Positions 1-8,852 of a stretch of 64,000 nucleotides of DNA are shown piece by piece; position 1 is the stretch's first letter, and each line of letters begins with the position of its first letter. Position numbers and translations under genes: made by a program. The notes under the pieces are model-generated. The model saw nothing but the letters and a program-made list of their open reading frames with translations, was not told the origin of the DNA and made no database searches. This stretch comes from Mycolicibacterium rhodesiae NBB3 (GTDB taxonomy: Bacteria; Actinomycetota; Actinomycetes; Mycobacteriales; Mycobacteriaceae), in the NCBI RefSeq assembly GCF_000230895.2, contig NC_016604.1, forward strand, positions 1,488,001 through 1,552,000. The letters run 5' to 3'.

Positions 1-1
1 C

Positions 2-373
2 GACGTGCTCGAGCTGATGGTGGTGCCGGGGCCTCGCGACGACTGGTTCATCGACCCGGACGTGTTGGTCCGCACCAACTGGCAGGCCACCAACAAGAGC
101 GACCGCGTCGGGATGCGTCTGGTCGGCATGCCCCTCGAATATCGGTGGCCGGACCGTCAGTTGCCCAGCGAAGGCGCGACCCGTGGGGCAATTCAGGTGC
201 CGCCGAACGGTTTTCCGGTGATCCTCGGTCCGGACCACCCGGTGACCGGCGGTTATCCGGTGATCGGCGTAGTGGCCGATGACGACATCGACCGGGTCGC
301 GCAGATCCGGCCGGGCCAGACGGTGCGCATGCATTGGTCACGGCCGCGCCGCCCGTTCGAAGGCACCGCATAG
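2..373 (+). CDS. PxpC/KipA-like 5-oxoprolinase subunit, C-terminal part
   Basis: The reading frame is open from the left edge, so only the last 123 or so residues are seen. The stretch [16 protein letters not shown] resembles the C-terminal signature of the biotin-dependent carboxyltransferase / allophanate hydrolase subunit 2 family (PxpC, KipA), which acts with PxpA and PxpB in ATP-driven cleavage of 5-oxoproline. In M. tuberculosis a member of this family (Rv0263c) lies directly upstream of the aminoglycoside acetyltransferase, and the same order is seen here with a gap of only 24 bases. The family call is fairly firm. The exact substrate is not shown by this fragment. Confidence 0.75.
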   Translation, partial: DVLELMVVPGPRDDWFIDPDVLVRTNWQATNKSDRVGMRLVGMPLEYRWPDRQLPSEGATRGAIQVPPNGFPVILGPDHPVTGGYPVIGVVADDDIDRVAQIRPGQTVRMHWSRPRRPFEGTA

Positions 374-388
374 CGCGCGATCTGGTAG

Positions 389-997
<609 letters not shown>

Positions 998-1185
998 CGG
1001 GTCGCAGCGAGGCTCACACCCGCTGCGTTCGGCGGGTGAGCGGAAGTTCACGGCAGAGTCACCGTCGTGCAATTGGGGGCAATAAAGCATTCTTAACCTG
1101 GTGTTATGGGTTGCCGACCGGGGCCGACACGTCGAGGCAATAACCGAGTAATCACTTGGAAACATGAACTGAATACACAGGTGCA

Positions 1186-2334
1186 ATGAGTGAGCCTGAC
1201 TGGGCACCGCTCACCGGCTTCCGGGTGGCGGTGACTTCCGCTCGCCGTGCCGAGGAACTGGGCGCGCTGCTTGAACGCCGCGGCGCCACGGTGACGAGCG
1301 CGGCCGCGATCACCATGGTGCCGCTTCCGGATGACGATGCGTTGCGCGCGCACACGGAGGCGCTGATCGACGTACCGCCCGACATCGTGATCGCGACCAC
1401 TGGCATCGGATTCCGCGGCTGGGTCGCGGCGGCCGACGGCTGGGGGTTGGCCGCCGACCTGATCGCCGCGCTGAGCCAGGCGCGCATCGTGTCGCGCGGT
1501 CCGAAAGCCACCGGCGCGCTGCGCGCCGCGGGGTTGCCCGAAGAATGGTCGCCCGAATCGGAGTCGTCGCGCGAGTTGTTGCACTACCTCGTGGATGGCG
1601 GCATCGACGGAGCGCGGATCGCGGTGCAGCTGCACGGCGCGACCGAGGACTGGGACCCGTACCCGGAGTTCCTCGATGAGTTGCGTGCCGCGGGCGCCGA
1701 CGTGGTACCGATCCGGGTCTACCGCTGGCGTCCACCGCCGCACGGCGGAGACTTCGACCAACTCGTGGCCGGGATCGCGGAGGAGAAGTTCGACGCGGTG
1801 AGTTTCACCTCCGCGCCGGCCGTCGCCTCGGTGTTGATGCGGGCGATGGAGATGGGAATCGAGGACCGGGTCCTCACCGCGCTGCGCACCAATGTGCACG
1901 CCATGTGCGTCGGGCCGGTCACGGCGCGGCCGCTGGTCCGGCTCGGCGTGCCGACGTCCGCACCGGAACGCATGCGGCTGGGTGCCCTGGCCCGGCACAT
2001 CACCGATGAGCTGCCGCTGTTGTGCGCGCGCACGATGCAGGTGGCCGGTCATCTCTTGGAGATCCGCGGGACCTGCGTGCTGGTCGACGGCACGGTCAAG
2101 ACGGTGTCGCCGGCGGGAATGGCCACCATCCGGGCGCTCGCGCATCATCCCGGCGCGGTGGTGTCACGCAACGCGCTGCTGACGGCGCTGCCCGGTAGCG
2201 GCACCGACACGCACGCCGTCGAGACCGCGGTGTTACGGCTCCGAACCGCGTTGGGCGACAAGAACATCGTGTCAACGGTCGTCAAGCGCGGCTATCGGCT
2301 GGCAGTCGATGAAGACTTGGTGCACGCTCTATGA
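1186..2334 (+). CDS. HemD-like uroporphyrinogen-III synthase domain fused to winged-helix DNA-binding domain
   Basis: The product has 382 residues. Residues 1-265 match the two-lobed HemD fold (start TGFRVAVTSARRAEELGALL, then a DIVIATTGIGFRGW segment). Residues about 285-378 form an OmpR-type winged helix (PGAVVSRNALLTALPGSGTDTHAVETAV followed by VVKRGYRLAV). This architecture is that of M. tuberculosis Rv0260c. The HemD half may sense or make a tetrapyrrole intermediate while the C-terminal half binds DNA. The stop overlaps the next ATG by four bases, so it is translationally coupled to the CbiX-like gene. Proximity to nirBD, whose enzyme needs siroheme, suggests a role in siroheme supply or nitrite-assimilation control. 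That role is inferred. Confidence 0.85.
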   Translation: MSEPDWAPLTGFRVAVTSARRAEELGALLERRGATVTSAAAITMVPLPDDDALRAHTEALIDVPPDIVIATTGIGFRGWVAAADGWGLAADLIAALSQARIVSRGPKATGALRAAGLPEEWSPESESSRELLHYLVDGGIDGARIAVQLHGATEDWDPYPEFLDELRAAGADVVPIRVYRWRPPPHGGDFDQLVAGIAEEKFDAVSFTSAPAVASVLMRAMEMGIEDRVLTALRTNVHAMCVGPVTARPLVRLGVPTSAPERMRLGALARHITDELPLLCARTMQVAGHLLEIRGTCVLVDGTVKTVSPAGMATIRALAHHPGAVVSRNALLTALPGSGTDTHAVETAVLRLRTALGDKNIVSTVVKRGYRLAVDEDLVHAL

Positions 2335-3023
2335 GCTTTTCGCCTTCGCACGTGCTGGTGGCGCACGGTACCCGTAAGCAATCCGGTATCGCGCTGATCG
2401 GCGACCTGGCGCATGGCGTCTCGGTGCTGCTGGGCACGGATGTTCATGTCGCGTTCGTCGACGTGCTCGGCCCGACACCGTGTGAGGTCCTGCGCGATCT
2501 CGACGGTCCCGCAGTGGTGGTGCCCGCGTTTCTCTCGCGCGGCTACCACGTCACCACCGATATTCCCGCGTACGTCGCAGCGAGCGGACATCGGAATGTC
2601 GTGATCACCGACGCTCTCGGCCCCAGCCCGCAGCTCACCAGGATCCTGGCCGACCGCCTCGTCGAATGTGGTTGGCGGCCAGGTGACTCCGTGGTTCTCG
2701 GGGCGGCCGGAACCTCGAACCCCCATGCACAGTCCGACCTGAGGCGGAAGTCTGCGCTGCTGTCCGCCGTCCTTGGCGATCGAGTGGAGTTGGCGTTCGC
2801 CGCGACCGGCGACCCCACTGTCGCCGACGCGGTAGCCCAGTTGCACACCCGGGGGGCACGTCGGGTCATCGTGTCCTCATATCTGCTGTCGGACGGCCTT
2901 TTTCAAGATCGACTGCGTTGCAGTGGGGCCGACGCCGTCGCCGAGCCGCTGGGCACACATCCCGCGATGGTGCGGCTGATTGCGAGCAGATTCCGGCGCG
3001 CCCGGCTGCCCATCGCGGCGTAG
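2331..3023 (+). CDS. CbiX/SirB-like sirohydrochlorin chelatase family protein
   Basis: This 230-residue protein has the tandem CbiX layout: an N-terminal half opening with HVLVAHGTRKQSG and a C-terminal half with VVLGAAGTSNPHAQSD. The histidine of VAHGTR and that of RGYHVTTD are the likely metal-chelating residues. Family members insert Fe2+ or Co2+ into sirohydrochlorin. The ATGA overlap with the upstream HemD-type gene shows an operon. Next to nirB/nirD the natural reading is siroheme formation for nitrite reductase. M. tuberculosis Rv0259c is the likely orthologue. Iron rather than cobalt as the metal is inferred from the neighbours only. Confidence 0.85.
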   Translation: MSFSPSHVLVAHGTRKQSGIALIGDLAHGVSVLLGTDVHVAFVDVLGPTPCEVLRDLDGPAVVVPAFLSRGYHVTTDIPAYVAASGHRNVVITDALGPSPQLTRILADRLVECGWRPGDSVVLGAAGTSNPHAQSDLRRKSALLSAVLGDRVELAFAATGDPTVADAVAQLHTRGARRVIVSSYLLSDGLFQDRLRCSGADAVAEPLGTHPAMVRLIASRFRRARLPIAA

Positions 3024-3097
3024 CTGGATCTTTGCCTTCGTAAGCACCGGCCGCGTACCGCGTTTGTCGCAACCGCGGCCCGGGTACGTCCGCCATC

Positions 3098-3841
3098 ATG
3101 ATCAAGGATGTCACCGTCGCCATCGCTCTAATTGCCGTGCCCGTAACCGCTTTGAGCGGCTGTTCGAACCAGGCCGCCGACAACTCGTCGACGTCGACCA
3201 CATCGGGCTCCGCGTCGAGCGCACAGACAATGAAAACCCAGCTGAAGACGTCGGACGGCCAAGCTGTCGCCGACGCGACGATCGACTTCAGCAGCGGATA
3301 CGCCACGGTGACCGTCGAAACCGTCGGGACGGGGATTCTCTCGCCCGGCCTACACGGTCTACACATCCATGCCGTCGGCACCTGCGAAGGTGATTTCACG
3401 TCGGCCGGCGCACACTTCCAGGCACCCGGGCACACCGGCGAGCCGGCGAGCGGCGATCTTCCGTCTCTGCTGGTGCGGTCGGACGGCGCCGGCAAACTCG
3501 TCGCCACCAGCGACGGTTTCACCGAGGATCAACTCAAAGGCCCTGACGGCTCAGCGATTCTGCTCCACGCCGACGCCACGTCCGACCAGCGCCTGGCGTG
3601 TGGCGTCCTCAGCCCGGCGAGCGCCACCAGTACCTCCGTCTCGACCTCGACCTCGACCTCGACCGTCACCACGACCGCCACCACGGCTCCGCCCGCCACC
3701 GTCACCGAAACGACATCGTCGGCGCCTGTCGAGACCACTTCCAGTGTCGCGCCCACCACGAGCACCAGCACCGTCACCGTGATTCAGCCGCCGTCGATCC
3801 CGCCGATCACCGTGCCGGATATCCCCGGCGGTAACGGTTAG
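3098..3841 (+). CDS. SodC-like Cu/Zn superoxide dismutase lipoprotein with Ser/Thr-rich tail
   Basis: The 247-residue protein starts with a lipoprotein signal (lipobox LSGC, Cys22), so it should be membrane anchored outside the cytoplasm. Residues about 45-170 are a Cu/Zn SOD domain: copper ligands H89 and H91 (GLHIHAVGTCE), bridging H106 (AGAHFQAPGH), and H157 (ILLHADA). Other recognisable residues are H112, D120, R165 and the disulfide pair C97/C168. Between H157 and R165 there are only seven residues, whereas mycobacterial SodC (Rv0432) has about thirty there, so the loop guiding superoxide is largely missing. After residue 170 comes a low-complexity Ser/Thr/Val/Pro tail of about 75 residues. 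No clear ribosome site precedes the ATG. Dismutase activity is plausible but unproven. Confidence 0.8.
   Translation: MIKDVTVAIALIAVPVTALSGCSNQAADNSSTSTTSGSASSAQTMKTQLKTSDGQAVADATIDFSSGYATVTVETVGTGILSPGLHGLHIHAVGTCEGDFTSAGAHFQAPGHTGEPASGDLPSLLVRSDGAGKLVATSDGFTEDQLKGPDGSAILLHADATSDQRLACGVLSPASATSTSVSTSTSTSTVTTTATTAPPATVTETTSSAPVETTSSVAPTTSTSTVTVIQPPSIPPITVPDIPGGNG
3641..3664 (+). repeat. Four tandem copies of hexamer TCGACC
   Basis: Four uninterrupted TCGACC units lie in frame in the tail of the SodC-like gene and encode alternating Ser-Thr residues. Slippage here would change the tail length by two residues at a time without breaking the frame. Confidence 0.85.
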
Positions 3842-4021
3842 AGGCGCTGCTTGCGCGGGAAGTTCGCCACCAGCGAGGTGTCGACACCGATGCGCCCCAC
3901 GACAGCAGCACCGCCTGGCGAACCCAACGGATCATCATGTCCGGCGAGCGCATCGGTGAAGAAGGCTACGTTGTCGGCGCGGAACTCCTGTTGATCGTCG
4001 GGTAGATCGGCGCGCTACCGA
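3842..4021 (-). pseudogene. Possible gene remnant: about 57-codon coding-like stretch without a start codon
   Basis: Downstream of the nirD stop, and in the nirD frame after a second TAG, the minus strand stays open for about 57 codons to a TAA near 3839. The deduced peptide includes QQEFRADNVAFFTDALAG, then SPGGAAVVGRIGVDTSL, and ends NFPRKQRL. Codon choice looks like a genuine mycobacterial gene, but no ATG/GTG/TTG near its beginning gives a plausible start. It may be the C-terminal relic of a deleted gene. The family was not recognised, and a chance open frame in GC-rich DNA cannot be excluded. Confidence 0.35.
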
Positions 4022-4044
4022 TCACGTAGGTGATGATCGAAAGA

Positions 4045-4419
4045 CTATGAGCGTGTTTGCATCTCCGGTGTAGCGTCCCCGATCTGCACGGTGCCGTCGG
4101 CAGTGACGCGCGTCGGGTAGACCACGAGCGCGACATCGGCATCGTCCAGACACACGCCGTCATCGAGCCCGAATGCTTGCTTCTTGATCGGTGACTGCAC
4201 GGTGGCACGGCCGCCGCGGTCGCCGACGATGCCGCGCGAGATCACCGCGGCACCCGAAAACGGGTCGATGTTACCCACCGCGCGCAGACTACCGTCGTCC
4301 AGCCGAAACAACGCCACCTGTGTTCCGTCGGCCAGCAGCACGCCGACGCCACGGTTGGGCATCAGACGGTCATAGGTGCACGCTGTCGTCCATACCTGAA
4401 CATCGTTGAGGAGCGTCAT
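4045..4419 (-). CDS. nirD: Nitrite reductase small subunit NirD
   Basis: The product has 124 residues starting MTLLNDVQVWTTAC, with the Rieske-like beta fold of NirD (VALFRLDDGSLRAVGNIDPF, then VQSPIKKQAFGLDDGVCLDD). As usual for NirD, the CxH...CxxH cluster ligands of true Rieske proteins are absent. It partners NirB in NADH-dependent reduction of nitrite to ammonium in the cytoplasm. The ATG at 4419 overlaps the nirB stop (ATGA), which fixes the start; longer frames upstream are read-through of nirB DNA. In M. tuberculosis the pair is controlled by GlnR; no GlnR site could be assigned confidently here. Confidence 0.93.
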   Translation of the reverse strand: MTLLNDVQVWTTACTYDRLMPNRGVGVLLADGTQVALFRLDDGSLRAVGNIDPFSGAAVISRGIVGDRGGRATVQSPIKKQAFGLDDGVCLDDADVALVVYPTRVTADGTVQIGDATPEMQTRS

Positions 4420-6965
4420 TTTTGGGGCACCTTCGGTAGTCCAATGGGGACAATTCGGCCCGAGCGTTCTGTGAACTCGATGGTGGGATCGGCGACGTCC
4501 GGCGCGTTCACGAACGATACGAACCGCGACAGCTTGTCCGGGTCGTCGAGCACGCCCTTCCATTCGCAGGCATAGCCGGCGACGTGGCGTTCCATGGCTT
4601 CTTCGAAATCTGCTGCCAGACCGAGCGAGTCGTTGCAAACAACCTCGCGCAGATAGTCCAGACCGCCATCCATCGCCTCCAGCCAGGGCGCCGTGCGCTG
4701 CAGCCGGTCGGCGGTGCGGATGTAGAACATCAGGAACCGGTCGATGTAGCGGACCAATGTCTCATCGTCGAGATCGCCGGCCAGCAGTTGCGCATGCCGC
4801 GGTGACATGCCGCCATTGCCGCACACGTACAGGTTCCAACCCTGTTCGGTGGCAATGACTCCGACGTCCTTGCTCTGCGCTTCGGCGCATTCGCGTGCAC
4901 ACCCCGAAACGGCCATCTTGATCTTGTGAGGAGCCCGCAATCCGCGGTAACGCTTCTCGATCTCGACGGCCATGTTCACCGAATCCTGCTGGCCGTAACG
5001 GCACCACGTGCTGCCGACGCAGCTCTTCACCGTGCGGAGCGCCTTGCCGTACGCGTGGCCGGACTCCATACCGCCGTCGACGAGTCGGCGCCAGATCTCG
5101 GGCAGCTGGTCCACCCGTGCGCCGAACATGTCGATGCGCTGCCCGCCGGTGATCTTCGTGTACAGGTTGAAATCCCTCGCGATCTCGCCGATGAGGATCA
5201 GCTGATCCGGGGTGATCTCACCTCCCGGTGACCGCGGCACCACCGAGTAGCTGCCGTTCTTCTGGATGTTGGCGAGGAAGTGATCGTTGGAATCCTGCAG
5301 CGACGCCTGTTCCCCGTCGAGTATGTGCTCTGAACTGGTCGACGCGAGAATCGATGCGACGACGGGTTTGCAGATGTCGCAACCCTTTCCGGTGCCGAAC
5401 CGCTCGATCAGTGCGGAGAAGGTGCGAATGGAGGTCGCCGCGACGATGTCGTAGAGCTCTGCGCGCGACTGGCTGAAGTGTTCGCAGAGCGCCTTGGACT
5501 GCTCGACGCCCTCGGCCTCCAGCAGCTGCTTCAGCAGCGGTACGCAGGAACCACAGGAGGTGCCGGCCAGCGTGCACTTCTTCAGATCGGCGACGTCACA
5601 GCAGCCGCCGGCGATCGCACCGGTGAGATCACCCTTGGTGACGTTGTTGCACGAGCAGATCTGCGCGGCGTCGGGCAGCGCACCGACGCCGAGACCGCTT
5701 CCGCCCTCGGAGCCTGCCGGCGCGATGAGCGCCAGAGCATCGCCTGGCAACTCTTCACCGACCATCGGCCGTAGCACGCCGTAGGCCGACGCGTCACCCA
5801 CCAGGATTCCGCCGAGCAGTGTCTTCGCATCGTCGGAAAGCACCAGCTTGGCGTAGGTCTGGTTGACGGCGTCGTTGATCGCCACCTCCAGACAATCCGG
5901 GGTGACGCCCATCGCATCACCAAAGCTGGCCACGTCGACCCCGAGCAGTTTGAGCTTCGTCGACATGTCGGCTTCACCGAATTCCGCTTCGCCGCCCAAC
6001 AGGCGGTCCGCGACCACCTCGGCGCTTGTGTAGCCGGGTCCGACCAGCCCGTAGCAGCGGCCGCCGATCGCCGCGACCTCACCGATCGCATAGATGTTGG
6101 GATCGATTGTGGCGCAGGACAGATCGGTCAACACACCGCCGCGCTCGGCGACCGACAGGTCCGACTCGCGGGCCAGTTCGTCACGTGGGCGTACGCCCGC
6201 CGCGAAAACCACGACACCGGTGTCGATGAAAGACCCGTCGCTCAGCGTCAGGCGCATCGAATCGTTGTCGGCCGACCGACGGACAGGCCGATTCCGTTGT
6301 GCCGGTGCGATACTGTCGGTTCCCACACCGGTGTGCACGGTGATTCCGAGATCGCCGATCATCCTGCCGAGGAGCGCGCCGCCCGCTTCGTCGAGCTGTT
6401 GAGCCATCAGCCGCGGCGCCATTTCGACGACGTGCGCGTGGAGGCCGAACGAGCGCAGGGCGTTCGCCGCCTCCAGCCCCAGCAGCCCGCCACCGATGAC
6501 GACTCCGACCGGCAGTCCGGCTGCGACCGTGCGCTGGGCGCTGGAGCGGATCGCGTCGAGGTCGTCGAGCGTGCGATACACATGGCACGACGGCAGGTCT
6601 CGTCCGGGGACAGGTGGCACGAATGCGTAGGAACCGGTGGCCAGCACCAAAGCGTCGTAGTCGACCCGGTCGCCATCGGCCGTCAGCACCGCCTTGGCGT
6701 CACGGTCGATACCGGTCACCCGGCTGCCCAGGCGGACCTCCACGAGATCGTCGCCGGGATAGGCATTGCCCGGCAGAGCCAACCGCCCGCGGTCCCAGTG
6801 CTCGGTGTATCCGGTGAGCCCGACTCGGTCATACGCCGCGTCGGCCTCCTCGGCGAGGATGGTCACCCGCCACCTGCCCGCATCGTCTCGCGAACGCAAC
6901 GCCTCGACGAACCGGTGACCGACCATGCCGTGGCCGACGACCACGACGTTTGTTGAAGACTGCAT
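4416..6965 (-). CDS. nirB: NADH-dependent nitrite reductase large subunit NirB
   Basis: With the start at 6965 (MQSSTNVVVVGHGMVGHRF) the protein has 849 residues, the usual NirB length. A start 20 codons upstream is possible but adds residues not typical of the family. Domain order: FAD/NADH oxidoreductase (GHGMVG; VGVVIGGGLLGLEAANALRS), BFD-like [2Fe-2S] domain (CSCNNVTKGDL with a later CGSC), then two ferredoxin-like nitrite/sulfite reductase repeats with the siroheme/[4Fe-4S] domain (CVGSTWC and SGCARECAEA give the four cysteines). It reduces nitrite to ammonium by six electrons. Siroheme may be supplied by the HemD/CbiX operon nearby. nirD is translationally coupled downstream. Confidence 0.95.
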   Translation of the reverse strand: MQSSTNVVVVGHGMVGHRFVEALRSRDDAGRWRVTILAEEADAAYDRVGLTGYTEHWDRGRLALPGNAYPGDDLVEVRLGSRVTGIDRDAKAVLTADGDRVDYDALVLATGSYAFVPPVPGRDLPSCHVYRTLDDLDAIRSSAQRTVAAGLPVGVVIGGGLLGLEAANALRSFGLHAHVVEMAPRLMAQQLDEAGGALLGRMIGDLGITVHTGVGTDSIAPAQRNRPVRRSADNDSMRLTLSDGSFIDTGVVVFAAGVRPRDELARESDLSVAERGGVLTDLSCATIDPNIYAIGEVAAIGGRCYGLVGPGYTSAEVVADRLLGGEAEFGEADMSTKLKLLGVDVASFGDAMGVTPDCLEVAINDAVNQTYAKLVLSDDAKTLLGGILVGDASAYGVLRPMVGEELPGDALALIAPAGSEGGSGLGVGALPDAAQICSCNNVTKGDLTGAIAGGCCDVADLKKCTLAGTSCGSCVPLLKQLLEAEGVEQSKALCEHFSQSRAELYDIVAATSIRTFSALIERFGTGKGCDICKPVVASILASTSSEHILDGEQASLQDSNDHFLANIQKNGSYSVVPRSPGGEITPDQLILIGEIARDFNLYTKITGGQRIDMFGARVDQLPEIWRRLVDGGMESGHAYGKALRTVKSCVGSTWCRYGQQDSVNMAVEIEKRYRGLRAPHKIKMAVSGCARECAEAQSKDVGVIATEQGWNLYVCGNGGMSPRHAQLLAGDLDDETLVRYIDRFLMFYIRTADRLQRTAPWLEAMDGGLDYLREVVCNDSLGLAADFEEAMERHVAGYACEWKGVLDDPDKLSRFVSFVNAPDVADPTIEFTERSGRIVPIGLPKVPQK

Positions 6966-7089
6966 GCCGCAGAGGTTAAGCAGCCGATATTGCCGCAATG
7001 TCGCCTCGTGTGAAGCGCCCATCACGGTGTGCTCACCGCCGCCGGCCGACGGCTGTGAGCCCCTTCGCTGACGGCGAACGCCAGCGTGG

Positions 7090-7114
7090 AACTTGAGTGA
7101 GAGCGACTCAAGTT
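7090..7114 (+). promoter_or_regulatory. HspR box (HAIR element) upstream of hsp20
   Basis: AACTTGAGT and ACTCAAGTT form perfect 9-base inverted arms around a 7-base spacer. The core CTTGAGT-N7-ACTCAAG is exactly the HspR-associated inverted repeat known from actinobacterial dnaK, clpB and acr2 promoters. It ends 55 bases before the Hsp20 ATG, a position suited to repression. It is also in the divergent gap with nirB. Confidence 0.93.
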
Positions 7115-7169
7115 ATACGTAGAGCGAACCGGTGTGGTGCCGGTCACGACAACCGAGGAGAAAGAGACG

Positions 7170-7586
7170 ATGAGCAAAGTGACGTTGTGGTCCCGGCCCA
7201 CCTGGGAGGTTGAGCGGTGGCTGAAGGAAGGTGTGTTCGAGGGCTTCACCCCGGCCGCGGAGATCATCAAGGACGGCGAGGACGCCGTGGTACGCCTCGA
7301 ACTCCCTGGAGTGGATGTCGCCAAGGACGTCACCGTCGAGGTGGATCGCGGCCATCTGGTCATTCACGGTGAGCGTCGCGACGAGCACGTCGGCGATGAT
7401 CCGCAGAAGGACGGACGCACGCTGCGCGAGGTTCGCTATGGCTCGTTCCGTCGGTCGTTCAAGCTGCCCGCCAACGCCGCCACCGACGCGATCACCGCGT
7501 CCTACGACGCAGGCGTGCTGACGGTACGCGTAGCCGGTGCCCACAAAGGTGCGCAGGCCCAGCGCATCGCAATCGAGACCAAGTAG
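7170..7586 (+). CDS. hsp20: Small heat-shock protein Hsp20, Acr2 type
   Basis: The 138-residue protein contains an alpha-crystallin domain over residues about 35-130 (LELPGVDVAKDVTVEV, YGSFRRSFKLP and DAGVLTVRV). It should be an ATP-independent holdase for unfolded proteins. The ATG at 7170 follows a purine-rich ribosome site (GAGGAGAAAGAG); an upstream in-frame GTG at 7134 lies before that site and is disfavoured. The HspR box upstream predicts heat-shock induction through loss of HspR repression, as known for M. tuberculosis acr2 (Rv0251c), the likely orthologue by gene order. Confidence 0.92.
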   Translation: MSKVTLWSRPTWEVERWLKEGVFEGFTPAAEIIKDGEDAVVRLELPGVDVAKDVTVEVDRGHLVIHGERRDEHVGDDPQKDGRTLREVRYGSFRRSFKLPANAATDAITASYDAGVLTVRVAGAHKGAQAQRIAIETK

Positions 7587-7598
7587 TTCTCTGCGACC

Positions 7599-7633
7599 AG
7601 AGCCGGTGGGACCCTAGGGGTTCCACCGGCTCT
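7599..7633. terminator. Bidirectional hairpin terminator between hsp20 and the convergent lyase gene
   Basis: AGAGCCGGTGG pairs perfectly with CCACCGGCTCT, and the stem extends inward through five more pairs including one G-U, leaving a three-base loop. It sits between two convergent stop codons, so it can serve both transcripts. No long U tract follows, as is common in mycobacteria. Confidence 0.8.
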
Positions 7634-7639
7634 GTCGTG

Positions 7640-8398
7640 TCATGCCCAGCGCTGCAGCATCTCTGAGGCGCTGGCCGACAACGCACGCTGCAGGAAAGGG
7701 CCGAAGCTGATTCGGCCGACGCCGAGCGGACCGAACGACGCCGGGTCGTCCTGATCCGGCAGCGCGATTGCGTTGACCGGCAGCGGAAGCTCGGACGTCA
7801 AGCGCCGCATGGTCTCCGGCTCGTGGCGGCCGACCGGATAGAGCGAGTCCGCACCGGCGGCAGCGGCCTCCTTCAGACGAGCGATCGCGCGGTCCACGCG
7901 GTCGGCCTCGTCACCGTCAGCCCGGATGAACAGGTCCGTCCTGGCGTTGACGACCACGTGCACGCCCGACGCGTCAGCCGCAGCGCGTAGCGCGCCGACG
8001 AGTTCGGCGTGCTCGGTGGCCGAGCGCAACCGTCCGCCCTCGCTGTGAACGGTGTCCTCGATGTTCAAACCGACAGCGCCTGCGTCCAACAGACCCTCGA
8101 TCAGCCGCGACGGCGCCTGGCCGTAGCCCGACTCGATGTCGACGGAAATCGGTACGTCAACGGCTGCGGTGATCTGAGCGATGCGAGCCAGGACATCTTC
8201 GAACGTCATCCCCTCCTGATCGGGTTTGCCGACCGAATCCGCCAGCGGATGGCTGCCCACGGTGAGCGCGGCAAACCCGGCATCCACCGCCAGGCGGGCC
8301 GACCACGCATCCCATACCGTCGGCAGCACCACCGGGTTGCCGGGTTGATGCAGGGCCAAGAGGGTTTCGGCGCGCTTTTTCAGGACCGGATCGGACAT
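7640..8398 (-). CDS. Isocitrate lyase / PEP mutase superfamily protein
   Basis: The 252-residue product starts MSDPVLKKRAETLLALHQ at 8398, behind a good ribosome site (GGAGG, eight bases before ATG), so the longer frame is rejected. It has the alpha/beta-barrel features of the PEP mutase / carboxyphosphonoenolpyruvate mutase / methylisocitrate lyase group: VLPTVWDAWSARL, VDIESGYGQ, GAVGLNIEDT and VVNARTDLF. Members cleave or form C-C or C-P bonds with Mg2+. The lyase loop motif KKCGH is absent, which argues against a true isocitrate lyase. The substrate is unknown. It has no counterpart I recall at this position in M. tuberculosis. Confidence 0.8.
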   Translation of the reverse strand: MSDPVLKKRAETLLALHQPGNPVVLPTVWDAWSARLAVDAGFAALTVGSHPLADSVGKPDQEGMTFEDVLARIAQITAAVDVPISVDIESGYGQAPSRLIEGLLDAGAVGLNIEDTVHSEGGRLRSATEHAELVGALRAAADASGVHVVVNARTDLFIRADGDEADRVDRAIARLKEAAAAGADSLYPVGRHEPETMRRLTSELPLPVNAIALPDQDDPASFGPLGVGRISFGPFLQRALSASASEMLQRWA

Positions 8399-8508
8399 CG
8401 GGTAAACCTCCGCTTCAGACGTGATCTGTCTCACTACGTACTGGATGATGTGACTAGCCGCAGGTGTCGTAACGTGATGCCTGACACCCTTCAGCCCAAG
8501 GAGGTCAC

Positions 8509-8805
8509 TTGTCCAGCACAACCGAACTTGCCGAACTGCACGAGCTAATCGGAAGTCTGCGGCGGTGTGTCACGTCGTTGGCTTCGCGGTACGGCGACAG
8601 CCCCGCGACGCGCCGGATCGTCAACGACGCCGAGCGGATCCTCAACGACATCGACCGCCTGGACATCGACGCCGAAGAGTTGGAGCTCGCCCGTGGTGTG
8701 GTCCACCATCAACCCGTGGGCGAGAGAATTCCGATCCCCGACACCGCCTACGACACCGACTTCTGGCGTGACGTCGATGACGAGGGACTCGGCGGAACGC
8801 GATAG
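8509..8805 (+). CDS. Conserved mycobacterial protein, Rv0250c-like
   Basis: This 98-residue, acidic, probably soluble protein begins with TTG four bases after a strong AAGGAGG ribosome site, which decides the start. Residues 1-50 look largely helical (LAELHELIGSLRRCV; RRIVNDAERILNDIDRL), and the C-terminal part is Asp/Glu-rich. No enzyme motif was recognised. It stands just upstream of the succinate dehydrogenase genes on the same strand, as Rv0250c does in M. tuberculosis, and may be cotranscribed with them. Its function is unknown. Confidence 0.8.
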   Translation: MSSTTELAELHELIGSLRRCVTSLASRYGDSPATRRIVNDAERILNDIDRLDIDAEELELARGVVHHQPVGERIPIPDTAYDTDFWRDVDDEGLGGTR

Positions 8806-8852
8806 CACGTGACGTCGCCCGTAACGGGAGACGGCAACATCGAAAGGGAACA

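Noticed and set aside
998..1185. GlnR box upstream of the HemD-type regulator
   Set aside because: GlnR control is known for the M. tuberculosis counterpart, but no half-sites with the right spacing could be identified here by eye.
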